DNA from: Mediterraneibacter glycyrrhizinilyticus | Lineage (GTDB): Bacteria > Bacillota > Clostridia > Lachnospirales > Lachnospiraceae | Assembly: GCF_015560805.1 (NCBI RefSeq) | Contig: NZ_JADMSO010000011.1 | Location: forward strand, 1 to 64,000 | Direction of reading: 5' to 3' | Length of the DNA stretch: 64,000 nt | In this document: positions 42,434 to 52,368 of the stretch, piece by piece | Layout of the letters: the number at the start of each line of letters is the position of its first letter | Position numbering within the stretch: position 1 is the stretch's first letter | Notes under the pieces: generated by a model | What the model was told of the DNA's origin: nothing | The model's database searches: none | The model's input: the letters and a program-made list of their open reading frames with translations, nothing else | Program-made: the position numbers and the translations under genes

Positions 42434-43327
42434 TTATTCTGTAAATGTAATTGTCACAGTACCGATACTGCATTCCACATCCATCTTACTTCCGGCTCCC
42501 GCCTGCATTTTTTCTGTGGATATACCACTGAATTCTTCCTCGCCGATGGTGATCGTTCCTGCACCACATTCAATATCATAATAGTAGTCACCCTTTGAGC
42601 CAACAGCCTGATATCCAACCGCGCCAATTCCACACTCAATCTGACTCTCCTGCATTGCAGTTCCAAAAAGACTTACTTCTCCAACCTCACAACTGACATC
42701 CAACTGATCTACTGTAAAATTCGCCACTTCTGCAAAGCCTGCTCCGATTTCCAATTCCAGTTCTGTCGCCTGAATATTGTCTACCAAAAGTTCTCCGGCG
42801 CCACAGGCAATCGAAGCAGAATACAACTTGGTATCTTTCGGAATCCAGATTGTAAGTGTCGCATCTTCTTCAAAATTTTTCATCCTTTTTGTCCATTCGT
42901 TCTGACCGCGAATCTCCACATTGAGTTCCGCGCCCTCCTGATAAAGCAGCAGATTATCCGTCATATCTCCCGGGATATTGGAAAGTTCTGTTCTCACTTC
43001 ACTTTCCTCACTCTCCCGGATCCAGACTTTCAGATAATTGACATCCACATCCAATTCTTTAATTCCCGAAAACGTCATACTTTCCTCCGCCTGCTGCGGC
43101 GCATTCTGTCTTGTTCCGTCACAGTATTCCGTTTCTGCATAATCGTCATAGTCGTCGTCATCATAATATTCGTTCTCATCTATCCATCCCCACCCGGAAC
43201 GTGTATTAAGCGCTGCTTCTACCTCATAAAAATCTGCTCCCATCACAGCTCCGCCGATACAAAGCGCCGCACCGATCCCGGTCAGGCTTGCACAAATGAT
43301 CCAAAAAATCTTCCAGCCTTTCTTCAT
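42434..43327 (-). CDS. DUF4097-family membrane-anchored beta-helix-like protein
   Basis: A 297-residue protein: a TM near residues 8-30, a very acidic segment (EYYDDDDYDDYAETEYCD, about 53-70), then a DUF4097 repeat domain (about 80-297) with recurring xxxxCGAGxLxV units (ACGAGELLVDN, EIGAGFAEV, ECGIGAVG, ECGAGTITIG). Such proteins follow PadR and DUF1700 genes. The product acts outside the membrane; its function is unknown. It ends 18 nt before the PspC start. Confidence 0.85.
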   Translation of the reverse strand: MKKGWKIFWIICASLTGIGAALCIGGAVMGADFYEVEAALNTRSGWGWIDENEYYDDDDYDDYAETEYCDGTRQNAPQQAEESMTFSGIKELDVDVNYLKVWIRESEESEVRTELSNIPGDMTDNLLLYQEGAELNVEIRGQNEWTKRMKNFEEDATLTIWIPKDTKLYSASIACGAGELLVDNIQATELELEIGAGFAEVANFTVDQLDVSCEVGEVSLFGTAMQESQIECGIGAVGYQAVGSKGDYYYDIECGAGTITIGEEEFSGISTEKMQAGAGSKMDVECSIGTVTITFTE

Positions 43328-43330
43328 ATA

Positions 43331-44131
43331 TTAAGACACCACCTTTCTTCTATGAAACGGCATCCTGCAAATGTTCACGATCATACGGAACATTGCCGGA
43401 TACATCACGATACAAAGTTTCACGGTTGCCACAGTTGCGATCAATCCTACCACTGTGACCAATACGCCCGTTCCCGTTGTCAGAAGCGCCGCCGGAACGG
43501 CTACTGTAAACAACATTACTCCGATCGCAGTTACCGCGATCCCTGCGATCAAAATCCCAGCTGCTCCGAGTACCAAACCTGCAAAAAATGCATATGCAGC
43601 AATTACCAGTGAGATCACAAGACAGATCAGTGCGATTCCGATCGGGATCACAACCGGGATTCCGATCAAAATGATCAGAATGATCAACAAAATCTTAAGT
43701 CCGAGACTTGTTGCAGGCTTCTTCTGCTCCTGCGGATCCGGATTCCTGTAAGTATAACCGCTCTTCTCCTGTCCGTTTCTTTCTGCTTCTGTTCCTCGAT
43801 TGTATCGGTATCCGCTTTCGCTCTCCTGCTTACTTTCCTGCTTTTCATCCCCATCGCTTCTCTTCGCCGGCGTTGCCTTTGCGGTAAAGCGTTCATCTTC
43901 ATATCCGCATTCTGTAAATAGTCCGGCGTCGGTACTTCCGCATTTCAGATCTGCTTTGATCGTAGCAGCTACTTTCTGCGGGCTTCCCAGTTCCCGGATC
44001 ACCTCCGCCTCATGTTCCTCTCCCGCATCTGCAAAATAATCTTCATAATACTGTAATGCTTCCTCTCGCTCTTCTGCTGAAATCTCACGGAGCAAGTCTT
44101 TCAGCTGATCCATAAATTCGATCCGATTCAT
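43331..44131 (-). CDS. DUF1700-family membrane protein
   Basis: A 266-residue protein: residues 1-60 hold the DUF1700 helical domain (MNRIEFMDQLKDLLREISAEEREEALQYYEDYF in part, then LGSPQKVAATIKADL), followed by a polar linker and about four TMs (about 140-245). The start overlaps the PadR stop by 4 nt. In many Firmicutes DUF1700 and PadR genes are paired, possibly as a membrane sensor with its regulator (inference). Confidence 0.87.
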   Translation of the reverse strand: MNRIEFMDQLKDLLREISAEEREEALQYYEDYFADAGEEHEAEVIRELGSPQKVAATIKADLKCGSTDAGLFTECGYEDERFTAKATPAKRSDGDEKQESKQESESGYRYNRGTEAERNGQEKSGYTYRNPDPQEQKKPATSLGLKILLIILIILIGIPVVIPIGIALICLVISLVIAAYAFFAGLVLGAAGILIAGIAVTAIGVMLFTVAVPAALLTTGTGVLVTVVGLIATVATVKLCIVMYPAMFRMIVNICRMPFHRRKVVS

Positions 44132-44451
44132 TCAGCAACACCTCCCTCAAAAATATCTCGAATCTTCTTAGAATAATTCTTCCACTCAATCTTATATAAA
44201 TTCAACTGTGCCATTCCTTTTTCTGTCACTTTATAATATCGTCGGTTTCTTCCGTCGAACTGCATGTCATAAACTTCCAGACATTCATCTTTTTGAAGTC
44301 TTCTCAAAACCGGATATAATGTCGACTCCGATACATCGATCGCCTTTCGTACATCCTGTGTGATCTTATATCCGTAGGTTCCGTCTTTTTCCCGTGACAC
44401 GACCGCCAGCACAATGGCGTCCAAAAGCGCTGCTCCGGTATTAAAAACCAT
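44128..44451 (-). CDS. PadR-family transcriptional regulator
   Basis: A 107-residue winged-helix regulator: LDAIVLAVVSREKDGTYGYKITQDVRKAIDVSESTLYPVLRRLQKDE is the PadR DNA-binding domain, with YYKVTEKG at the wing and a short C-terminal helix. AAAGGGGTG precedes the start. A palindrome directly upstream (44464-44477) and a consensus promoter suggest autorepression. Confidence 0.93.
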   Translation of the reverse strand: MVFNTGAALLDAIVLAVVSREKDGTYGYKITQDVRKAIDVSESTLYPVLRRLQKDECLEVYDMQFDGRNRRYYKVTEKGMAQLNLYKIEWKNYSKKIRDIFEGGVAE

Positions 44452-44463
44452 TGAATCACCCCT

Positions 44464-44477
44464 TTACAATATTGTAA
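44464..44477. promoter_or_regulatory. palindrome upstream of the PadR gene, likely operator
   Basis: TTACAATATTGTAA is a perfect 14-bp palindrome 12 nt before the start codon and downstream of the -10. Its position suits autorepression. Confidence 0.6.
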
Positions 44478-44504
44478 CCTCATTAATATTATTTATTTGT
44501 CTAT

Positions 44505-44533
44505 ATTATATGTTGTATAATATTGTTTGTCAA
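44505..44533 (-). promoter_or_regulatory. promoter of the PadR operon
   Basis: On the minus strand TTGACA (44528-44533), 17 bp, and TATAAT (44505-44510), both perfect consensus. Confidence 0.85.
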
Positions 44534-44568
44534 CACAAAAATTTGAAAGAAAATCCAAAGATTTTCTT

Positions 44569-44660
44569 AATCACCGGAAGTGCCAAAAGACACATTCCGG
44601 GATTGTAAGCAGTCGCCAAGGTCTCGGGCAAGCCCGGACTTTGGCTCGTTGCCTATACAA
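44569..44660 (-). repeat. 92-nt structured intergenic repeat, copy 2
   Basis: Same length and layout as the element at 27148-27239, with five substitutions. GCG/CGC in copy 1 is GCA/UGC here, a compensatory pair, and GUGCC becomes GUGUC, kept as U-G. It begins right after the T-tract of the DUF1294-gene terminator and ends about 35 bp before the PadR -35. Confidence 0.85.
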
Positions 44661-44689
44661 GAAAAGAGAGTCAGATCACTCCGACTCCC
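44661..44689 (-). terminator. terminator of addB-addA-DUF1294
   Basis: GAGAGTC (44666-44672) and GACTCCC (44683-44689) pair with one mismatch around 10 nt. TCTTTTC follows on the minus strand, directly abutting the structured repeat. Confidence 0.65.
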
Positions 44690-44697
44690 TCCTATCT

Positions 44698-44970
44698 TCA
44701 CCACATTCCCATTTTTTTCATCTGCACAACCGCCCCCAGCATGATCTGCCCTGCCAGCATCACCGGCACACCGATCCGGAATTTCCACTTCCTTGTCTTA
44801 TGTCGGCACAGATACATTCCTGCAAGCGCGCCGACAGATCCGCCGAATAATGCAAACAAAAGCAGCGTACGCTCCGGAATGCGCCACATTTCTTTTCTCG
44901 CCCGTTTCTTATCTTCCGCAAACAGAAAAAATGTAAACAGATTGAGAAACACAAAATAAAACACTAACAT
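44698..44970 (-). CDS. DUF1294 membrane protein
   Basis: A 90-residue protein with three TMs (about 3-18, 32-50 and 65-82). FALFGGSVGALAGMYLCRHKTRKWKFRIGVP is the DUF1294 signature. The start overlaps the addA stop by 7 nt, so it is translated from the same transcript. Its function is unknown. Confidence 0.87.
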   Translation of the reverse strand: MLVFYFVFLNLFTFFLFAEDKKRARKEMWRIPERTLLLFALFGGSVGALAGMYLCRHKTRKWKFRIGVPVMLAGQIMLGAVVQMKKMGMW

Positions 44971-47900
44971 CTGATTTCCTCCCGCAGTGTAAAGGAATAA
45001 ATGATCTTCTCTTTGACCGGTTTCTTTAAAAGCTGTTCCAAAGCCTCCGCATAATAATCCAGCTGCGCATGATATTTTTCCCGCAGTTCCTCCGCCTTAC
45101 GCACCCGGTCCGTCTTATAATCCAGCACGACCAGTTCTCCGTTTTCTTCAAAACAAACGTCGATGATCCCCTGCACAAGGATCATTTCCTCACTTTGGAT
45201 CTCCGGATAGATCTCTGATGCCGGAACTCCAAGCACAAACGGCTGCTCTCTCCAGAGGCATCCTGCTCTCGCTGCCGCCCGCATCCTTTTTCCGGCTCCG
45301 CTGTTCAAAAACCGCAGAATATCCGGTAGTCGGATGCAGTCTGCCATTTCTTTCGACAGCCGTCCCTCTTCCTGAAATCGCCGGATCTGTTCTCCAAGCT
45401 GTACGCCGAATGTTTCTTCCTTATATTCCTCAGAAAAATCCAGCAGTTCCAGCACTTTATGGTAAGCGCTTCCTCTAGACGCGCCCTTTAATTCTTCGGT
45501 TTCCTGCATAAATTTCGGGATCAGCGGAACCATTTCCGGTTCCTCGTACAAGATTTCTCCGCTTTCTTCTTTCAGATACGCATGCTTTTTCAATTCCGAT
45601 ACGGTAAATTTCAACTGCATTTTCTGTTCTTCCCGATACGGATAAGAAAAAGAGCCCTGCTCTTCCAGATGTTTCCGAAGTTCTTCATCATAAACGGTCT
45701 CCGTGTTCCAATGTTCCAATACATCCCGTGCGATCTCATCGCCTTTTTCCTCTGCATGATTTTCCAGTTCCACATCCCAAAGCGATGCAACCTCCACCTT
45801 GATTGGCGTCTCTTCTCCGAGAACCGCCGCCGTCACCCAGTCCATATACGATCTGGCTTTCGTAAGCTGATGGAAAGAAAGCGGTGTGATCTCCTGTTCC
45901 GTTTTCCATGGCTGTTCATATCCCGCTTTCCCCGGCTGTTCCTGTTCCGTTTCCTGCATCTTACATACATATTCCGCAGTCTTTTCATCAACAGTTCCTA
46001 CCATGATCAGTTTTTCTTTCGCACGGGTCAGCGCCACATAAAGCACGCGCAGTTCTTCCCCAAGAGTTTCCAGCTTTACTTCCTGCTGGATCACTTTTTT
46101 CAGAAGTGTCGGGATCTTCGTCCTCCTTTCCAGATCGACCGTATCGATCCCCACGCCCCACTCCGGATGGATGATCAGATTTCCTGTGATGTCCATCATA
46201 TTAAAGCGTTTTCCCATTCCTGCCACAAACACGACCGGAAATTCCAGACCTTTACTCTTATGGATACTCATGATCCGCACCGTATCCGCCTGTTCATCGG
46301 CAATATTTGCCTCCCCGTAATCCACGTCATACTTCCGCAATTGTTCAATATACCGCACAAAATGAAACAGACCTTTATAACTTGTTCCCTCAAACACCGC
46401 AGCTTTCTCCACGAGCATCTCCACATTTGCCGCCCGCTGTTCTCCGCCCGGCATTGCGCTGATATAAAGTCCATATCCGGTCTCCTCCAAAATCCGCCAC
46501 AACAATTCATGGATCGGCGTATAAGGGATCATTTCCCGGAAACGTTCAACCTGCCGGTAAAATTTCCGAAGTTTCGCGCCGATTTCTCCGGTATGTTCTT
46601 CTGCCGCACGATGTACCGCTTCATAAAAGAAATTTCCCGATTCACATGCTTTTTCATCGTCTTCCGTTTCATGTGCCGTTTCATGCGCCTTTTCATCATC
46701 TGCCATTTCGCACGCCTTTGCTTTTGCCGCCGTTTTGATCTCTGCCAGCTGCTGTGCGTTCAGTCCCACAAACGGAGATGTCAGCACCGCCGCAAGAGGA
46801 AGATCCTGCCGCATATTATCCAGAATTTTCAGATAATCCAAAAGAACGCTGACCTCATACGTTTCAAAATATCCCTCCCGGCTTCCCGCATAAGCCGGAA
46901 TCCCCTCCTCAGCAAGCACCGATGCGTACACATCCGCCCAGCCTTTGATGCTTCGGGTCAGGATCACAATATCCCTGTACTGCGCCCTCCGAAGCTTTCC
47001 GGTCTTTTTATCCGTCACCACACCATTTTGCACCAATTCCCGGATACGATGCGCAACGATCCGCGCTTCCAGTTCTTTTGCTTCCATATCCCCTGTCGGA
47101 TCTACAAGCAGAAGTTCCGCCTCAAACTCCGATATGCCGTCCCTCCGCATCACCGGTTCAAATGCCGCTCCCGGGTAAAGAGCCGCCTGATCATCGTAGC
47201 AGATCCCTCCCAGTTCCTTTCGCATGATCCGCCGGAAAATATAATTTGCTCCGTCCAGCACTTCCGTCCTGCTCCGGAAATTTTTGTGAAGATCGATCCG
47301 CTGGCACACACTGTCGTCCAAACTGTATGTGTCGTATTTCTCCATAAACAATTCCGGTCTGGAAAGCCGGAACCGGTAAATACTCTGCTTCACATCCCCG
47401 ACCATGAAAACATTATAGTCTCCGCGGCTCACCGTCGATACACTTGTCAGGATCGCCTCCTGGATCAGGTTGCTGTCCTGATACTCATCGATCATCACTT
47501 CGGCAAACTGCTCCTGATATTCTCTCGCCGTCACGGACGGCTTCAATTCCCCATCCACTTCTTCTGTTAAAATACGAAGTGCGAACTGTTCCATGTCTCC
47601 GAAATCGATCAGATTTTTACTCTGCTTTTTCTCCGCAAATGCATCCGCAAACCGGTTCACCAGTTCCGTAAATGTACACATCGTCTTGTAGGAATCTTCC
47701 AGATCTTTAAAAATCTCCTCAGGCGCTTCGTAAAAATAGGCTTCCGTAAGGTCTCCCACAAGCTTTTTCACCTCACCGCGCAAAGCTTTGATCTGCTCCC
47801 TTTTTTCCGGCGAGACACTTTCATCTTTCTTCGTGGAAAGCCGCTTCCATTTTAAAGAAGAAAGCTGTTCATACATTTCAGAAAATGAAACGGCTGCCGC

Positions 47901-48671
47901 CGCTCTCTCCAACATCTTCAAATCCGCTTCCAAAATATCCGCCTGCATATATGGACCGTCAGGTTCTTCGCATATGCGGATTCCCTCCCGCAGGACTTCC
48001 AGTATATCTTTCAGATACTGACCGATCCGATTCATCGCTTGCAATATAAATTCCGGTTCATTTCCATTATTTCTATACTGTTCGGCACACTGCTCCAACC
48101 ATCGTTTTGGCTGCGGATAGCTTCGGGAATACTCATACAGCTTTAAAATCTGTTCTTCCAGCTTTTTATCGTTTCTTCCGCCGCCGAACTTTTCCGCCAT
48201 TTCCAGAAACTCTTCCGCCCCATCTGCATAGCATGCTTCCAATAATTCTTCGAGTACATCCTGTTTCAGAAGCTTCAATTCTCCCTCTTCTGCGATCCGG
48301 AATCCCGGATCGATATCGATCACATGAAAATGATCCCGAATCACCGACAGACAGAAACTGTGGATCGTCGTGATCGGCGCACTGTGGATCAACGTTGCCT
48401 GTCTCTGCAGATTCGCATTTCCCGGATCTGCCTCCAACACTTTTTCGATCGCTTCCCGAATCCGTTCTTTCATCTCCGCTGCCGCAGCCTCGGTAAAGGT
48501 CACGATCAAAAGCCGGTCCACATCCACCGGATGTTCCCGATCCGTCAGCATTTGGATGATCCGTTCTACGAGGACTGCGGTTTTACCCGATCCTGCTGCC
48601 GCCGATACAAGAATATTCCGGTTTCGCAGGTCGATCACTTTCTGCTGTTCTTCTGTCCATTTTACGCTCAT
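44964..48671 (-). CDS. addA: ATP-dependent helicase/nuclease subunit A
   Basis: A 1235-residue UvrD-type helicase with a nuclease domain, the AddA half of the RecBCD-like end-processing enzyme. Walker A is SAAAGSGKT near 25, motif II is IDEYQDSN near 390, later helicase motifs include MSIHKSKGLEFPVVF and VALTRAKEKL, and the C-terminal nuclease has VVLDYKTDR near 1190. Start 48671 (MSVKWTEEQQ) has GGAGGGG ahead and overlaps the addB end by 4 nt. Confidence 0.96.
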   Translation of the reverse strand: MSVKWTEEQQKVIDLRNRNILVSAAAGSGKTAVLVERIIQMLTDREHPVDVDRLLIVTFTEAAAAEMKERIREAIEKVLEADPGNANLQRQATLIHSAPITTIHSFCLSVIRDHFHVIDIDPGFRIAEEGELKLLKQDVLEELLEACYADGAEEFLEMAEKFGGGRNDKKLEEQILKLYEYSRSYPQPKRWLEQCAEQYRNNGNEPEFILQAMNRIGQYLKDILEVLREGIRICEEPDGPYMQADILEADLKMLERAAAAVSFSEMYEQLSSLKWKRLSTKKDESVSPEKREQIKALRGEVKKLVGDLTEAYFYEAPEEIFKDLEDSYKTMCTFTELVNRFADAFAEKKQSKNLIDFGDMEQFALRILTEEVDGELKPSVTAREYQEQFAEVMIDEYQDSNLIQEAILTSVSTVSRGDYNVFMVGDVKQSIYRFRLSRPELFMEKYDTYSLDDSVCQRIDLHKNFRSRTEVLDGANYIFRRIMRKELGGICYDDQAALYPGAAFEPVMRRDGISEFEAELLLVDPTGDMEAKELEARIVAHRIRELVQNGVVTDKKTGKLRRAQYRDIVILTRSIKGWADVYASVLAEEGIPAYAGSREGYFETYEVSVLLDYLKILDNMRQDLPLAAVLTSPFVGLNAQQLAEIKTAAKAKACEMADDEKAHETAHETEDDEKACESGNFFYEAVHRAAEEHTGEIGAKLRKFYRQVERFREMIPYTPIHELLWRILEETGYGLYISAMPGGEQRAANVEMLVEKAAVFEGTSYKGLFHFVRYIEQLRKYDVDYGEANIADEQADTVRIMSIHKSKGLEFPVVFVAGMGKRFNMMDITGNLIIHPEWGVGIDTVDLERRTKIPTLLKKVIQQEVKLETLGEELRVLYVALTRAKEKLIMVGTVDEKTAEYVCKMQETEQEQPGKAGYEQPWKTEQEITPLSFHQLTKARSYMDWVTAAVLGEETPIKVEVASLWDVELENHAEEKGDEIARDVLEHWNTETVYDEELRKHLEEQGSFSYPYREEQKMQLKFTVSELKKHAYLKEESGEILYEEPEMVPLIPKFMQETEELKGASRGSAYHKVLELLDFSEEYKEETFGVQLGEQIRRFQEEGRLSKEMADCIRLPDILRFLNSGAGKRMRAAARAGCLWREQPFVLGVPASEIYPEIQSEEMILVQGIIDVCFEENGELVVLDYKTDRVRKAEELREKYHAQLDYYAEALEQLLKKPVKEKIIYSFTLREEIRC

Positions 48672-51600
48672 GCCTGCCCCTCCTTTCCATTCTTGCACAC
48701 TTCGTTTACGAAGCCTTCCCCTGCGCGGTCAGATATTTTCTGCGCCCGGCTGCAGATCTGCGCGATCACCTCATCCCGGGAAAGTTTCTCCAGGATTCGA
48801 TATTCATAACCGTCCAGTCTTGGATCGAATCCGCAAATATCCCGATATGCACAGTAATCACATCCCGTACTTCCGCCCAGTTCATAAGGCGCAGCCTCGG
48901 CATGTCCCTCAAAAATCTTTGTTTTTAATTCCTGTTCTTTTTCTTTTGTATAACGAAGAAATCCTGCGAATTCTCCCTGTGTCAAAACTTTGGAAGTTTT
49001 GCTCAGGCTTCCGTCCTTATTACGTCCGACCGGGATCAGTACCGAATTTCCGCTCAGATTTTTCTCCAAATGTGCCAGAACCTCTTCCTCTGCATTGACC
49101 AGGCCATCCAACCGCAGTTCTTTTAAAATCTTCGTCTCCAGAATCTGATCGTCCCTCTCCTTTTCCACAAGCGGATCCTGCATCCGATAATAGAAAATTC
49201 CCGCCGGGACGATCTCTTTTGCTTTCGTTTTCCGTCCCTCCAGATCCATCGCCGCATTCAGATAAACCGGAAGCTGCAGCTGCAGACCATGATAAAACGC
49301 GGTAATATCAAACGTCTTCATCCCTGTTTTGTAATCTGTCACCTTGACATAAATACAGTTCTCATCCTCGCAAGTATCGATCCGGTCGATCTTCCCGCTT
49401 CCAAACTGCAGTTCATATCCGCTCGGCAGGAAATCACTCTGTTCCATCTGCTTCGTCAATGCCCAGACTGAACGCCGGATCAGCTTTTTGATCCGCGTGA
49501 TCATGTATTCATTTCGGGCGCTGCTGTAAAGCACGGTATTTCCATAATCAAGGATACTTTCCTCTACGCTCGCATCGATCAGTTTGCTTCGCACAGCTTC
49601 ATCCATCTCCGTCCATTTTGTCCGATGCTCATCCGCTTTTCTTGCAAAACGTTCCATCGACTGGTGCGCGATATTCCCCAGATCCATCGCCTCAAACTGA
49701 TACTGCTCCCGCTCGGAAAGCCGCAGTCCATACGTCAGGAAATGAGCATACGCGCAAGCGGCAAATCGTTCCAGCCTTGTCACACTTACCCGTTTCGGAT
49801 CTCCGAACAACGCCCCGGCAGTCTCCTCCCTCAGCCGATCCGGCTCTTTCCGGTAAAATGCCGCGTCAAGCAGAAGTCCCGCTTCTCTTGGTTCCATCCG
49901 TTCCACTGCTTCTGTGGTCGGATCTTTCCTCGGTTCTGCTGCCGACTCTGTTGCCTGTTCTGTTTCCCGTTCTGCGATGGATTTCTCCGCCACTTCCACG
50001 GACAGATACCAACTGTAAAGCTGCTTCCAGGAATCGGAAATCCCCTGCTGCCGGTTCCGAAGTCCCGCCGCCAGATATTGTGCCATACCACGTCCGGTCA
50101 GCTCCTGCTCCGACAACGTCCTCGCATCCTCATCCTGCACGGCGATCCCCGGAAACATCCGCCGCAGATCCTGCACAAGATAAGCCGGGCGAAGCGCCTT
50201 TCCGTCTCCCGACGCTTTCGCCCATGAAAGGATCAATCGGTCGGACGGTTTCGTCAAATTCATATACAGGTAAAATTTCTGAATATACGTTTTTTCTTTC
50301 GCCCCCGGTGACAGCGCGATCTTCTTCTCCGAAAAATGTGCCCGGTCGCGCTCCGATAAAAGACCTCCCTGCCCCAGATTTCCGGGCAGCAGCGTATCGT
50401 TTGCCCCGACAAAAAACAGGACTTTTAAATGATTCAGACGCGTACGCTCTACATCTCCCACGACAACCTGGTCGAGACTCGGCGGGATCACGCCGACTTT
50501 CGCTTCTTCCAGTCCCGCATCCAGAAGCTCACAATATTCTTTCATCGAAATCGGTTCCTCACCGAGCAGTTCGGTAAACTTGTCGAATAATTCCAGTACG
50601 ATCCGGTAAATCTGTGAATATTCCTTTGCCAGCGCCAGCTCGCCTGTTTCCTGAAATCGCAGTTCCATCGCATGTACTTTTTCCTGCATCTGTTCCTGTA
50701 CGAGAAATTCATACACAGCCATCGTAATATCCCGCACGGTTTTCTTTCTTTTCTTCAAAATCGTCACAAGCGGATCTAATTTTTCCACAAACTGAACCCG
50801 CAGATGATTCAAACGTGCAAGCGCTTCTTCGTCCACTCCGCCGCATCGTCTCACCCAGGCGCTCTGCCATTTTTTGTAGCCTTTGATTCCAAGCGCGATC
50901 ACATAATTTTCCATCCGATCCACTTCGTCTCCGGAAAATCCGCTCATCCCGGTCCGCAGAAAACGGAACGCACTTTCATACGAAAAATTCTGTTCCGCCA
51001 TAGCCAGAAGACTCCGCACATATTCTACAAATGCATTGAGCAAAATACTTTTCTTATAGTCGAGAAAGATCGGTACTCCATAAAGCTCACACTGCTTTTC
51101 CAAATGTGCGGCATAAGTATTCAGATCACTTGCCACTACCGCAATATCCCGATAACGATAACCGGATTCCCGTACAAGCCGCCGGATCTGCGCCGCTACA
51201 AACGCAGCCTCTTCCTTTGGATTCCGCACCACATGGAGCGACAGCGCATCCGATGTATCCCCACTGACCGGATAAGTCTTAGACGAATACCGGAATAATT
51301 CCGCTTCCAGAAATCCCATCATCGGATTCTCCCGAAAACGCGGCGTCGGTGTCTCACACAATGTAATCGGATCTTCTATCAAAACCTTGCATTCTTCCGC
51401 TTTCTTCACCAAAGAAAAAACCATCTCTTTACTGATCGCAAACAATTGATACGGATGTCTGTATGTGAACGGATCTTCTTTCGGATCGATCATAACAGTC
51501 ACGATCACCTTGCGGCATACTTTCATCAATTCTCCGAGCAGACGGACCTGTACCGGTGTAAACCCGGTAAATCCATCCAATGCCACGACGCTGTTTTTTA

Positions 51601-52180
51601 AGATCTTTGATTTCGCCGCCATACTGCTCAAAAGATCCAATATCTCTTCTTTTGTAATATACCTGTCTGCCAGATACGCTTCAAATCCCTCATATAACTT
51701 CCGGATATCACGCAGTTTATACGCCAGATAGCTCTCCGGTTCCAGTGTTTCCAGAAAAGTATCCAGCACGTCAAATCCGATGCCATACTGTGTAAATTCC
51801 GAGATGACCGATTTCACTTCACTAATATAGCCCTGTTTTTTCAAATTTCCTTTGAGCACTTTTAAATCGTCTTCATAGTTTCCCGCAATTTTCCTCAGAA
51901 TCAGATTTTTCCCCTCGTCATCCAGAACCTGTTTCGTCTCACATCCCAATTCCTCGAATACACGATGAGAAAGACGCACAAAACTCAGCACATCGATATT
52001 CATGATCCCATGTCTCGGATGTGCCATACAAAGATCTTTCTGCGTCTGCATCGTAAACTGCTCCGGCACAAGCACCAGATAATTTTCCGTCGGATGCTCC
52101 AGAGACTCCTCTATGACCGTCTGATATAAATAACTCGATTTTCCGGCTCCCGAATTTCCGAAAATAAACTGTAATCCCAT
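48668..52180 (-). CDS. addB: ATP-dependent helicase/nuclease subunit B
   Basis: A 1170-residue partner of AddA. It has an N-terminal Walker A (GNSGAGKSSYL), an inactivated helicase core, and a C-terminal RecB-type nuclease (VTDYKTGMKTF near 990) followed by cysteines for the 4Fe-4S cluster (CDYCAYRDIC near 1130, with an earlier cysteine in RFAACAYAH). AddAB processes double-strand ends for recombination. The next gene, on the plus strand, is divergent. Confidence 0.96.
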   Translation of the reverse strand: MGLQFIFGNSGAGKSSYLYQTVIEESLEHPTENYLVLVPEQFTMQTQKDLCMAHPRHGIMNIDVLSFVRLSHRVFEELGCETKQVLDDEGKNLILRKIAGNYEDDLKVLKGNLKKQGYISEVKSVISEFTQYGIGFDVLDTFLETLEPESYLAYKLRDIRKLYEGFEAYLADRYITKEEILDLLSSMAAKSKILKNSVVALDGFTGFTPVQVRLLGELMKVCRKVIVTVMIDPKEDPFTYRHPYQLFAISKEMVFSLVKKAEECKVLIEDPITLCETPTPRFRENPMMGFLEAELFRYSSKTYPVSGDTSDALSLHVVRNPKEEAAFVAAQIRRLVRESGYRYRDIAVVASDLNTYAAHLEKQCELYGVPIFLDYKKSILLNAFVEYVRSLLAMAEQNFSYESAFRFLRTGMSGFSGDEVDRMENYVIALGIKGYKKWQSAWVRRCGGVDEEALARLNHLRVQFVEKLDPLVTILKKRKKTVRDITMAVYEFLVQEQMQEKVHAMELRFQETGELALAKEYSQIYRIVLELFDKFTELLGEEPISMKEYCELLDAGLEEAKVGVIPPSLDQVVVGDVERTRLNHLKVLFFVGANDTLLPGNLGQGGLLSERDRAHFSEKKIALSPGAKEKTYIQKFYLYMNLTKPSDRLILSWAKASGDGKALRPAYLVQDLRRMFPGIAVQDEDARTLSEQELTGRGMAQYLAAGLRNRQQGISDSWKQLYSWYLSVEVAEKSIAERETEQATESAAEPRKDPTTEAVERMEPREAGLLLDAAFYRKEPDRLREETAGALFGDPKRVSVTRLERFAACAYAHFLTYGLRLSEREQYQFEAMDLGNIAHQSMERFARKADEHRTKWTEMDEAVRSKLIDASVEESILDYGNTVLYSSARNEYMITRIKKLIRRSVWALTKQMEQSDFLPSGYELQFGSGKIDRIDTCEDENCIYVKVTDYKTGMKTFDITAFYHGLQLQLPVYLNAAMDLEGRKTKAKEIVPAGIFYYRMQDPLVEKERDDQILETKILKELRLDGLVNAEEEVLAHLEKNLSGNSVLIPVGRNKDGSLSKTSKVLTQGEFAGFLRYTKEKEQELKTKIFEGHAEAAPYELGGSTGCDYCAYRDICGFDPRLDGYEYRILEKLSRDEVIAQICSRAQKISDRAGEGFVNEVCKNGKEGQA

Positions 52181-52368
52181 ATCCTCTTCTCCTGCTTTCC
52201 TGTCTCTTTTCCTGCCTGTTTTTCATAGCTTTTATCTTAACAAAAAATCGAACAAAAAAACACCCGTTCAAAGATAGTTTTTCTCCGCCTCTTATGATAA
52301 TATCGTATATATCATTTGATACAAATGAAATCGCATTCTATACCATTACACCAAAAGGAGTACAGCCT

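Noticed and set aside
45582-47570. 662-codon plus-strand frame inside addA
   Set aside because: It is antisense to a well-conserved helicase and rich in His/Arg/Phe, typical of codon shadows.
49618-50577. 319-codon plus-strand frame inside addB
   Set aside because: Antisense shadow rich in Pro/Ser/Arg; the AddB frame has all expected motifs.
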